Positions 18,153-26,923 of a stretch of 64,000 bases of DNA are shown piece after piece. Origin of the DNA: CAVPUA01 sp963708805 (GTDB lineage: Bacteria; Actinomycetota; Actinomycetes; Mycobacteriales; Jatrophihabitantaceae); assembly GCA_963708805.1 (NCBI GenBank), contig CAVPUA010000003.1, positions 2,232,001-2,296,000 on the forward strand. The letters run 5' to 3'. The position numbers were made by a program, and so were the translations under genes. The notes beneath the pieces were generated by a model that did not search any database, was not told where the DNA came from, and saw nothing but the letters and a program-made list of their open reading frames with translations. Within the stretch, counting starts at the first letter, position 1. Each line of letters starts with the position of its first letter.

Positions 18153-19345
18153 TCAGGACGGCAGCAGCGAGCGCCGTTGATCGACGTCGGCCTGGGCCTT
18201 GGCGATCCGCGCCGCGATCGCCTGACTTCTGCGCCCGTTCGAGTTTGGCCTCGGCCTCGACCAGTCGCTCGCGCAGCTGGGCCAGGAACGGGTTGGACTC
18301 CGCGCTGCCCCGCCGCCATTCGGCATCGACGGCGTCGCGCACCCGCTGTTCGGCCGCGCGCATCTGCTCGTCCAGGCGCCGCATCGCGTCGCGCGGCACA
18401 TGGCCGACCTCGTCGAAGCGCGCCTGCAGATCGCGGATCGCGGCTCTGAGCCGCGCGCGGATCGCTGATGTCGATCTGCTGCGGCCTCGGCGATGATCGC
18501 CTCCTTGGCGTGCTGGTTGTGCGACCTGCTCGGCGTCGCGCTCGGCGAAGACGCCGGAGCGGCGCTGGAAGAACGCGTCCTGGGCCGCGCGGAACCGAGC
18601 CCAGAGGGCGTCGTCGACGTCGCGGGCGCCCCGGGGCGCGGCCTTCCACTCGGTCATCAGGTCCTTGCAGATCGCTGGCCGTCTGCTTCCAGTCCGAGGA
18701 CTGCGAGAGCTCCTCGGCCCGCTTGACCAGGCCTTCCTTGATCGACTTGGCCGAACCACGTTCGGCGTCGAGCTGGGCGAAGTGCGAGCCACGCCGCTTG
18801 CCGAAGGCGTCGCGGGCGGCCGAGAATCGCTTCCAGAGCGCCTCGTCGGTTCGGCGGTCAACGCCCTTGATGGCCTTCCATTCCTCGACGATGGTCGCGC
18901 AGGCGGTCGCCGGCGGATTTCCACGACGTCGAGGATCTCGCCGATCTTCTCGGCCTCGTCGACGAGTGCCTCCTTGGCCGCGATCGCGTCGGCCTTGGCC
19001 TGCTGGCGGGCCGCGGTGTCGGCGGCGGCCTTCTGCTCGACGCCGGCCAGCAAGCGTGTCGAGTCGGAAGGCCAGGCTGGCCAGGTCACCGACCGCGGCC
19101 GCGGTCGGCAGCGACTCGCGCAGCGCCGCGGCCTGCGTGCGCGTCGCGGTGGCGTCGCCGGCGCCCGAGGCGAAGCGACGCTCGAGCAGCGAGACCTCGG
19201 TGGCCAGGTCCTCATAGCGGCGTTCGTAGTAGGCCAGCCCCGCGTCGGCGTCGCCGGCCTGCCAGGATCCGACCGCGCGTTCGCCGCCCGCCGTCCGCAC
19301 GTACACGGTTCCGTCGGCGTCGATCCGTCCCCACTCCGAGCTCAT
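18153..19345 (-). CDS. DUF349 helical-repeat protein (several frameshifts)
   Basis: Conserved actinobacterial protein with DUF349 repeats, the equivalent of the Ala/Arg-rich Rv2731. It begins MSSEWGRIDADGTVYVRTAG with ERAVGSWQAGDADAGLAYYE, a typical opening. Repeats of charged helical sequence follow (W-K/R-A rich, e.g. LWKRFSAARDAFGKRRG and LWARFRAAQDAFFQRRSG). At least five frameshifts scatter the reading over three frames, but the total length of about 397 residues is normal. The last stretch ends AKAQADVDQRRSLLPS. Function unknown; a coiled-coil structural or RNA-related role is a guess. Confidence 0.8.
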
Positions 19346-19389
19346 GACAAGCCATTAGACACGAGAGACGCCCGATGTTGGCAGCCGGT

Positions 19390-19395
19390 TAGCCT
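19390..19395 (+). promoter_or_regulatory. Leaderless -10 element
   Basis: TAGCCT ends 6 bases before the GTG at 19402; no Shine-Dalgarno sequence is present. Confidence 0.55.
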
Positions 19396-19401
19396 GCGAG
19401 G

Positions 19402-20085
19402 GTGCTGACCGGTGCCGCATTCGTGCCTCATCCGCCCGCGCTCGTGCCCGCCGTGGGCACCGGCGCGCCCGGGGAGCTCGGCCTTCTGCGCTCGGCCAGC
19501 GCGAGGGCGGTGACCGCTCTGTTCGCCGGTGCACCGGACCTCCTCGTGCTCCTGGGGCGGGACAACGCAGCCGCCGATTCCCGCGCGACGTGTCCGGTTC
19601 GCTGCACGTTCGGGGCTAGACGTCCGGTTCTCGCTGGGCGGGGGCGGTCCGGCGACGTGCTGCCGTTGTCCCTGACGATCGGGGCCTATCTCATCGAGCA
19701 AGACCAAGACCGACGTGGTCGCGTTCGGCATCGCTTCCGACGCGTCGGAGGCCGTCTGGACGATCTGGCCGGACTGGTCGACGAGTGGCGGGTCGGGCTG
19801 ATCGTGCTGGGGGACGGAAGCGCCCGGCGATCGACGTCGGCTCCGGGGTATCTCGACCCGCGGGCCGCCGCGTTCGACGGTGATGTCTCGGCTGCCCTCG
19901 CTGCCGGAGATGCCGCGCGGCTGGCCCGGGTCGATGTCGAACTGGGCGACGAGCTGCTCGCCGTCGGCCCTCCCGTCTGGCGTGCCGCCGCTTCGGTGTT
20001 GGGTTCGGACTTCGCCGCCGAACTGCTGTACGACGGGGCGCCGTTCGGCGTGGGCTACTTCGTCGCGAGTTGGACGCAGCGATGA
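19402..20085 (+). CDS. Class III extradiol dioxygenase-like conserved protein (frameshifted)
   Basis: About 230 residues, the counterpart of the mycobacterial protein just upstream of miaA (Rv2728c), which resembles class III extradiol ring-cleavage dioxygenases. Visible are MLTGAAFVPHPPALVPAVGTG, a Pro-His-Pro element of the type that starts this fold, and the C-terminal SDFAAELLYDGAPFGVGYFVAS. The middle (about 19565-19760) is scrambled by about four indels; the restored reading includes TKTDVVAFGIASDASEAV. Its stop overlaps the miaA start by ATGA, so the two are co-translated. Catalytic activity is unproven. Confidence 0.7.
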   Translation: MLTGAAFVPHPPALVPAVGTGAPGELGLLRSASARAVTALFAGAPDLLVLLGRDNAAADSRATCPVRCTFGARRPVLAGRGRSGDVLPLSLTIGAYLIEQDQDRRGRVRHRFRRVGGRLDDLAGLVDEWRVGLIVLGDGSARRSTSAPGYLDPRAAAFDGDVSAALAAGDAARLARVDVELGDELLAVGPPVWRAAASVLGSDFAAELLYDGAPFGVGYFVASWTQR

Positions 20086-21002
20086 GTACCCGGGTCATCG
20101 CGGTCGTCGGCCCGACCGCGACGGGAAAGTCGGAGCTGGCGATCTCGTTGGCCCAGCGGCTGGACGGCGAGGTGGTCAACGCCGATTCGATGCAGCTGTA
20201 CCGGGGCATGGACGTCGGCACGGCCAAGGTGGCACCGGACGAGCGGGGCGGCGTCGTCCACCACCTCCTCGATGTCTGGCCGCTCGACAAGTCGGCGGCC
20301 GTGGCCGAATACCAGACGATGGCGCGCTCGGCCATCGACGAGATCGCGGCCCGAGGTCGGCTGCCGATCCTGGTCGGGGGTTCCGGCCTCTACCTACGCG
20401 GTGCCCTTGATCATCTGGAGTTCCCGGGCGAGTCCCCGCCGATCCGTGCCCGCCTCTACGGCGAACTCGAGACGGCGGGTCCCGCCGCCCTGCACGCCCG
20501 GCTCGGTCGTCAGGATCCGGCCGCCGCGGCGGCGATCCTGCCGACGAACGGGCGCCGGATCGTTCGCGCCCTCGAGGTCATCGAGCTCACCGGACGACCG
20601 TTCACCGCGACGATGCCCGCCTTCGAATCAATCTACGACTGCGTCCAGCTCGGCCTCGATCGCGTGGATCTCGATGATCGAGTCGCCCGCCGGGTGCGTC
20701 ACATGATGGCGGCGGGCCTGCTGGACGAGATCCGCGGGCTGCTCCCCCAGGGACTGCGCGCGAGTCCGACCGCCGGTAAGGCGCTGGGCTACGCCCAGTT
20801 GCTGGCCTGCGTGGACGATGACGGCCGGATCGTCGGCGACGTCGACGAAGGGATCGAGGCGACCATTCGCGCGACCAAGCGCTTCGTGCGACGTCAGCGG
20901 TCGTGGTTTCGTCGCGACCCTCGTGTCGTGTGGCTCGACGCCGGTCGCCCGGACCTCGTCGCGACGGCGCGAGCGCTCGCCTCGCCTACTCTGGAGTCGT
21001 GA
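20082..21002 (+). CDS. miaA: tRNA dimethylallyltransferase MiaA
   Basis: Adds the isopentenyl group to A37 of tRNA, the step before MiaB. The intact 306-residue protein has the P-loop GPTATGKS at residues 10-17, then NADSMQLYRGMDVGTAK, HHLLDV and VGGSGLYLRG, all MiaA hallmarks, and a C-terminal FVRRQRSWFRRDPRV. ATG at 20082 overlaps the upstream stop; its own stop overlaps dapF by four bases, giving a coupled trio. Confidence 0.95.
   Translation: MSTRVIAVVGPTATGKSELAISLAQRLDGEVVNADSMQLYRGMDVGTAKVAPDERGGVVHHLLDVWPLDKSAAVAEYQTMARSAIDEIAARGRLPILVGGSGLYLRGALDHLEFPGESPPIRARLYGELETAGPAALHARLGRQDPAAAAAILPTNGRRIVRALEVIELTGRPFTATMPAFESIYDCVQLGLDRVDLDDRVARRVRHMMAAGLLDEIRGLLPQGLRASPTAGKALGYAQLLACVDDDGRIVGDVDEGIEATIRATKRFVRRQRSWFRRDPRVVWLDAGRPDLVATARALASPTLES
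20987..20992 (+). promoter_or_regulatory. Internal leaderless -10 element of dapF
   Basis: TACTCT lies in the last codons of miaA and ends 6 bases before the dapF GTG. It may give dapF its own leaderless transcript in addition to readthrough. Confidence 0.5.
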
Positions 21003-21830
21003 GCGCGCTCCGATTGGTGAAGGGTCACGGCACCGAGAACGACTTCGTGCTGGTGCCCGATCTCGACGCGACCATTGAGCTCTCCGACCAACTCGTCCGC
21101 GCGCTGTGCGATCGCCGCGCCGGCATCGGCGCGGACGGAGTGTTACGCGTCGTCCGCTCGCAGCAGCAGCCCGGCGCGGACCCCGCGGCGCCGTTCTTCA
21201 TGGACTACCGCAACGCTGATGGCTCGATCGCCGAGATGTGCGGCAACGGCGTGCGGGTGTTCGTGCGCTGGTTGCAGCGCGAGGGGCTGGTCGGGCGCGA
21301 AACGTCGGTGGGAACTCGGGGCGGGGTGAAGCAGGTCCGCCTCGAGGACGACGGCACCATCTCCGTCGACATGGGCCCGCCCGAGGTGTCGGAGTCCGCT
21401 CGTCACAGTGACGGTCGACGGTCAGACGTGGCCCGGGCGCGTGCTCCATATCCCCAATCCGCACGTCGTCGTCGAGCTCGATTCGCTCGAGCAGCTGGCG
21501 GCGCTGTCGCTGGCGGCGGCTCCGGAGGTCGATCCAGCGCTGCCTCACGGACAGAACGTCGAGTTCGTGGTGCGCAGCGCGGACCGCCGGTTGTCCATGC
21601 GGGTGCACGAACGGGGAGTCGGCGAAACCCGTTCCTGCGGCACGGGCATCTGCGCCGCCGTCGTCGCTGTCGCCGACGCCGGGGACTTCGAACGCTGGCA
21701 GGTCGACGTCCCGGGCGGGACGTGCTGGGTGACCCGCACCGGCGCAGGAACCGTAAAGCTGTGCGGTCCCGCCGTCCTGGTCGCCGATATCGAGGTGGAC
21801 GACGAGTGGCTCTCGCTCGCCGTCAGCTAA
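20999..21830 (+). CDS. dapF: Diaminopimelate epimerase (one frameshift)
   Basis: Converts LL- to meso-diaminopimelate for lysine and peptidoglycan synthesis. The start region is LVKGHGTENDFVLVPD. Both catalytic cysteines are present: EMCGNGVRVF and ETRSCGTGICAA. A frameshift at about 21395 lies between VDMGPPEVSES and VTVDGQTWPGRVLHIPNPHV. GTG at 20999 overlaps the miaA stop. Essential in most actinobacteria, so the frameshift is almost certainly a sequence error. Confidence 0.95.
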
Positions 21831-21874
21831 AACGGTCGCCCGCCGGGCGGCTCACGTGTCACGATTGACAGACG

Positions 21875-23346
<1,472 letters not shown>

Positions 23347-23407
23347 CTTGGCGTACTCTCGCTGCTAGCGAGGGAGCACCGGCGAGCGCGCGGGCGGAGG
23401 AGGCGTC

Positions 23408-23872
23408 ATGGGTTTCGATTCACCGTGGCACTGGATCATCGTGGTGATCGTTCTCGCCGCGCTGTTCGGCTACAAGAAGCTCCCGGACATGTCGCGTTCG
23501 GTAGCTCGATCGCTGCGCATCTTCAAGACCGAGATGAAGGGGTTGTCCGAGGACGACGCCGCTCGTCGAGCGCACGCCGATTCTGGCCCCAGTAGTCCGT
23601 ACGGCGAGAATCCCTACGCCACGGGGTCATCCCAGGTCACCGCGCCGGCGTCCGTCAACCAGAGCGCAGTCCACTCCGGCGGCACCGGCAGCACCGCCGG
23701 CTCCCGTCGGCCAATCGTCCCATCGATCCCGGCACCAATCACTCCGGCGCCACCCGTCACCCCGCCTGTCGCGCCGATCACCGAGCCGCGCTCGCCGGTC
23801 GCCTCTCCCAGTGTCCGCCGAGTCGGCAGTGCCTCCGGCGTCTGGCCGCCGGTGCCGCCGAGTGCGGACTGA
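23408..23872 (+). CDS. tatA: Sec-independent protein translocase TatA
   Basis: Pore-forming subunit of the twin-arginine export system. It has a short N-terminus, one membrane helix (WHWIIVVIVLAALFGY), the FGYKKLPDMSRSVARSLRIFK hinge and amphipathic helix cut short here to its key residues F-G-K-K-L-P, then a long Pro/Ser/Thr-rich tail. At 154 residues the tail is longer than in a minimal TatA. GGAGG precedes the ATG by 7 bases. tatC is not in the window. Confidence 0.88.
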   Translation: MGFDSPWHWIIVVIVLAALFGYKKLPDMSRSVARSLRIFKTEMKGLSEDDAARRAHADSGPSSPYGENPYATGSSQVTAPASVNQSAVHSGGTGSTAGSRRPIVPSIPAPITPAPPVTPPVAPITEPRSPVASPSVRRVGSASGVWPPVPPSAD

Positions 23873-24580
23873 CCCGCCCGCGGTCACACCTGCGGCCCTC
23901 GAACGCCGCCGCTACCGAACCGGGACTCCGCCACTCTGGGTGGCCGCGCTTGCGGTGGTGGTGCTTGCCGCAGTCGTCCTCGACATCCTGCACACCCGCG
24001 TACTTCCGGGCCTCGATCACGCGGTCTCGCGGGAGATGGTCCGCTGGAACCTCCGGCACTCGGCGGCCAAGCCGCTGATCTATGCCTTCACGCTGTTCGG
24101 TCAGCGCGGCACCGTCCTGGGCGTCAGCGGGCCGATCGCGCTCATCCTCTGCTGGCGCGACCGCTCGATCCGAATCGCCGGGCTCTACGTCCTGGCGCTG
24201 GTGTTGATCGCGGTCACCGTGTACGGGCTCAAGGACAGCACGCACCGCAGCGCACCGCCGCTGGACCAACTGCACATCGCCACGGGTGCGTCGTTCCCGT
24301 CCGGTCACCTGGTGAACGCGACCGTTCTGTGGTGGCTCGTAGCCAGCTGCGCGCTCGACGTCCCGCTCGATGAGTGGATCCGACGGACGCTCGTCACGAT
24401 CATGTGGGTCGCTCCGATCGCGGTAATCGGATCGATGACGTTGCTCGACTACCACTGGATCAGCGACTTCGTCGGAGCGCTCTGCCTCGCCATCGTGCTG
24501 CGGTACGTGCTGCAGCTGGCGCGACGTGGCCGTCTGGCGTCGATGGCCTGTGCGGCCGAGCGCGACCTAGATCTTCCTGA
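23862..24580 (+). CDS. PAP2-family membrane phosphatase (3' end uncertain)
   Basis: Integral membrane phosphatase of the PAP2 type, acting on lipid phosphates or pyrophosphates. Motifs are KDSTHRSAPP, FPSGHLVNA (the PSGH signature) and LLDYHWISDFVGA (the catalytic histidine with H-x3-D). There are about five membrane segments, starting with WVAALAVVVLAAVVLDIL. The GTG at 23862 overlaps the tatA stop by 11 bases. The observed frame has no stop until 24986, deep inside lexA on the other strand. A one-base error near the end is likely, with the real stop at about 24568-24580, tail to tail with lexA. Confidence 0.8.
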
Positions 24581-25400
24581 GCACGGTGACCACCCGGCCC
24601 AGGATGGTTGCGTGGTCGCCGTCGATGGGGGAGTACGCGGGGTTGTGCGGCAGCAGCCAGACGTGACCGTCACGACGTCGATAGGTCTTGACCGTGGCCT
24701 CGCCATCAAGCATCGCCGCAACGATGTCGCCATTGTCGGCGACCTGCTGTTGGCGCACGACGACCCAGTCGCCATCGGCGATGGCCGCATCGATCATCGA
24801 GTCGCCACTGACGCGCAGCAGGAAGAGCGTTCCCTCGCCGACGAGCGAACGCGGCAGCGGAAAGACGTCCTCGATCAGCTCCTCCGCCAGGATCGGGCCA
24901 CCCGCCGCGATGCGCCCGACCACCGGGACGAGCACGGGCGCGGCGCCGGTGGTGACATCGGCCGCCGGCCGGCCGTCTGCGCCTGACGACTCCGAGGAGG
25001 ACCGGGCGTCGACGGCGCGCGGCCGGTTGGCGTCACGGCGCAGATAGCCCTTCTTCTCGAGTACCACCAGCTGGTGCGCGACGCTCGAGGTCGACGACAG
25101 ACCGGCGGCCTCGCAGATCTCGCGAATGCTCGGCGGATAGCCGCGGGTGGCGACCGAGTTGTGGATCACGTCGAGGATCGTGCGCTGCCTCGCCGTGAGG
25201 CCGTCGGCCCGCTCGACCTCTGGCAGGGCGATCACGTCGGCGCCACCCGCCGTCTTGGTCGGTGCCGGCTTCGGCGGGTTCGGCGGCCGCCCGGCCTTCC
25301 GGGCGGGTGCGACCGCCTTCCCGCCGGAGACGGCGACCTTTTTTGTCAGAGGCGTGGCGGATGCTGCCTTCGCGGCGGGCTTGCGGGGCTGGCTGGGCAA
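24567..25400 (-). CDS. lexA: SOS repressor LexA
   Basis: Repressor that cleaves itself when RecA filaments form. The 277-residue protein is long: about 65 residues of Ala/Lys/Pro-rich sequence precede the winged HTH (LTARQRTILDVIHN, GYPPSIREICEAAGL, SSTSSVAHQL). The cleavage bond Ala-Gly is in VGRIAAGGPI, and the catalytic dyad is Ser (SGDSMID) and Lys (ATVKTY). The start is TTG at 25400 with AAGGAG 8 bases upstream. A LexA box lies 60 bases upstream. The gene is intact. Confidence 0.95.
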   Translation of the reverse strand: MPSQPRKPAAKAASATPLTKKVAVSGGKAVAPARKAGRPPNPPKPAPTKTAGGADVIALPEVERADGLTARQRTILDVIHNSVATRGYPPSIREICEAAGLSSTSSVAHQLVVLEKKGYLRRDANRPRAVDARSSSESSGADGRPAADVTTGAAPVLVPVVGRIAAGGPILAEELIEDVFPLPRSLVGEGTLFLLRVSGDSMIDAAIADGDWVVVRQQQVADNGDIVAAMLDGEATVKTYRRRDGHVWLLPHNPAYSPIDGDHATILGRVVTVLRKI

Positions 25401-25459
25401 GGCGACTCCTTGGTCGTGATTGATCTGTCCGGAACGCTAGCGAGCTTTGATAACAATTT

Positions 25460-25473
25460 CAAACATCTGTTCG
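25460..25473 (-). promoter_or_regulatory. LexA box of lexA
   Basis: CGAACAGATGTTTG on the minus strand, one base off the perfect palindrome, 60 bases before the lexA TTG. A box in this place implies autorepression. Confidence 0.8.
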
Positions 25474-25538
25474 AACGACACGCCGTGCGGCCTGGTTTCT
25501 GTCGTAGCTCGGTGGTACACATTCGCACAGAGGTTCGA

Positions 25539-25552
25539 CGAACACGTGTTCG
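25539..25552 (+). promoter_or_regulatory. LexA box of the divergent LysM gene
   Basis: CGAACACGTGTTCG, a perfect palindrome, 28 bases before the ATG at 25581. Confidence 0.85.
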
Positions 25553-25580
25553 ACACGCGGTGATCCGATAGGAGCTAGAA

Positions 25581-26081
25581 ATGTCAGCAGCCCCCGAGCT
25601 TCCCCCATCGTCTTCATTCCGGACCGCGCTCGCGGCCACCGTCCGGTGCGGCGTCCGAACCGGTTGGTGATCGTGCCCGGTCACGCAACGCCCGACCCGG
25701 CGTGTCGGGTCTGACGCGAACGCGGACTGGAGCGCGACGTCCTGGCACCGGTCGGCAACGCCATCGGTCGACCTTGCCGCGACGGCGGGTGCCCACTCCG
25801 CGCCCGTGCGGTTGACGCGACGAGGTGTGACCGTGCTCGGTCTCGGTGCGATCGTGGCCGCCTCGGCCGTCGCGTTGTTTTCCTGGATGAGCGCGCCGGC
25901 TCCGACGGCTCAGCCCGCAGTGCCGGCCGCGATCACGGTGCAGCCCGGGGACACGTTGTGGTCCATTGCGCAGTCGGTTGCGCCGAACCGTGATCCGCGC
26001 GCCGAGGTCGACGACCTGACCCGAATCAATCACCTGGGTTCGGCGTCGCTGGCGCCGGGTCAAGTGATCCGGACGCACTGA
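25581..26081 (+). CDS. LysM-domain membrane protein, SOS-linked (reading frame disturbed)
   Basis: The lexA-divergent gene of actinobacteria; the M. tuberculosis counterpart Rv2719c is an SOS-induced cell wall protein that interferes with division. ATG at 25581 follows AGGAG. After a basic N-terminus, a membrane segment (GVTVLGLGAIVAASAVALFSW) leads to one LysM domain (VQPGDTLWSIAQSVAPN, then LTRINHLGSASLAPGQVI). The frame from the ATG meets a TGA at codon 30 and reopens in the same frame; two compensating indels in the basic N-terminal part would remove it. A perfect LexA box lies just upstream. Confidence 0.72.
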
Positions 26082-26217
26082 GCTTCGGGAACGCACTGAT
26101 TTCTGCGCCCGTGCCGGGTGCCAGCCGCGCGCCGGGGATGAGGTGCCTGTTGTTCGCGACGCGCCGGAAAGTGATCACGTGCTTGCGGAACATTCGAGTT
26201 GCCTCTACGGTTCACCC

Positions 26218-26230
26218 CTACATATAGTAG
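26218..26230 (+). promoter_or_regulatory. Candidate NrdR box
   Basis: CTACATATAGTAG is a 13-bp palindrome close to the centre of the NrdR consensus (ACACWATATATWGTGT). It overlaps the -10 hexamer TATAGT, a good position for repression. NrdR boxes usually come in pairs; I find only one. Confidence 0.5.
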
Positions 26231-26245
26231 TTACAGAGATGTAAG

Positions 26246-26330
26246 TCGTCCACAGGTTGGGGTTCGTCCTCCACAAGCGTCGGTGCTGCTCCACAGGGCA
26301 GTCCCCAGCTTGTCGACAAGCTCCTCCACA
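26246..26330 (+). promoter_or_regulatory. Cluster of DnaA-box-like 9-mers and a 16-bp palindrome
   Basis: TCGTCCACA (26246-26254), TCCTCCACA (26267-26275), TGCTCCACA (26287-26295) and TCCTCCACA (26322-26330) resemble the DnaA box TTGTCCACA with 1-2 mismatches; the first three start 21 and 20 bases apart. Between the last two lies the perfect palindrome AGCTTGTCGACAAGCT (26307-26322). Confidence 0.4.
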
Positions 26331-26408
26331 TTGGGGCTGTCGGATCTCGTGTGACAGGCGGCCGACCGACCGCCGGACCGCTCGACGTCGAGGTGAGGAG
26401 GAGCTGAC

Positions 26409-26903
26409 ATGCGGTGCCCGTATTGCCGGTTCCCGGACTCGCGAGTCGTCGATTCCCGCGAGCAGGACGAGGGGCAGGTCATCCGCCGCCGCCGCTCCTG
26501 CCCTGAGTGCGGCCGACGCTTCACGACGGTCGAAGAGGCCACCCTTGCCGTGATCAAGCGCAGCGGCGTCACCGAGCCGTTCAGCCGGGCCAAGGTCGTG
26601 CACGGAGTGCGCCGGGCCTGCCAAGGGCGTCCCGTCGACGAGGACGCGCTCGCCCAGCTGGCCCAGACGGTCGAGGACGCCATCCGCGCCACCGGCGTTG
26701 CCGAGGTGCCGAGCGACGAAGTCGGGCTGGTCATCCTCGAGCCGCTGCGCGACCTCGACGAGGTCGCCTACCTGCGCTTCGCGAGCGTCTACAAGGCGTT
26801 CACCTCGGCCGACGACTTCGAGAAGGCGATCACCGAGTTGCGGACGCAACCGACCGCTCGATCTACCGCGCACGACACAACCGACTCCAGCAAGACCAAC
26901 TGA
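26409..26903 (+). CDS. nrdR: Transcriptional repressor NrdR
   Basis: Nucleotide-sensing repressor of ribonucleotide reductase genes. The N-terminal zinc ribbon is CPYC ... CPEC (residues 3-34) with the NrdR signature RRRRSCPECGRRFTTVE. The ATP-cone domain follows (VIKRSGVTEPFSRAKVVHGV, LRFASVYKAFTSADDF). 164 residues with a Thr/Ser-rich tail. ATG at 26409 has GAGGAGG upstream. It is 20 bases from nrdJ and surely co-transcribed with its main target. Confidence 0.96.
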   Translation: MRCPYCRFPDSRVVDSREQDEGQVIRRRRSCPECGRRFTTVEEATLAVIKRSGVTEPFSRAKVVHGVRRACQGRPVDEDALAQLAQTVEDAIRATGVAEVPSDEVGLVILEPLRDLDEVAYLRFASVYKAFTSADDFEKAITELRTQPTARSTAHDTTDSSKTN

Positions 26904-26923
26904 CCGTAAGGGAAGGGAACCCG

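Larger units (their letters stand above)
26082..26408 (+). promoter_or_regulatory. Leader and promoter region of nrdR-nrdJ (327 bases without a gene)
   Basis: Holds a -10-like TATAGT at 26224-26229 (TTGCCT 19 bases upstream at 26199-26204) inside the palindrome CTACATATAGTAG, then four TCCACA-containing 9-mers and a 16-bp perfect palindrome, ending in GAGGTGAGGAGGAG before nrdR. I see no B12 riboswitch consensus here. Confidence 0.55.

Noticed and set aside
25581..25670. In-frame TGA at codon 30 of the LysM gene, possibly a recoded selenocysteine
   Set aside because: No Sec insertion context or cysteine-type site; the region is a basic, poorly conserved N-terminus and two nearby single-base errors explain it, as in many genes here.
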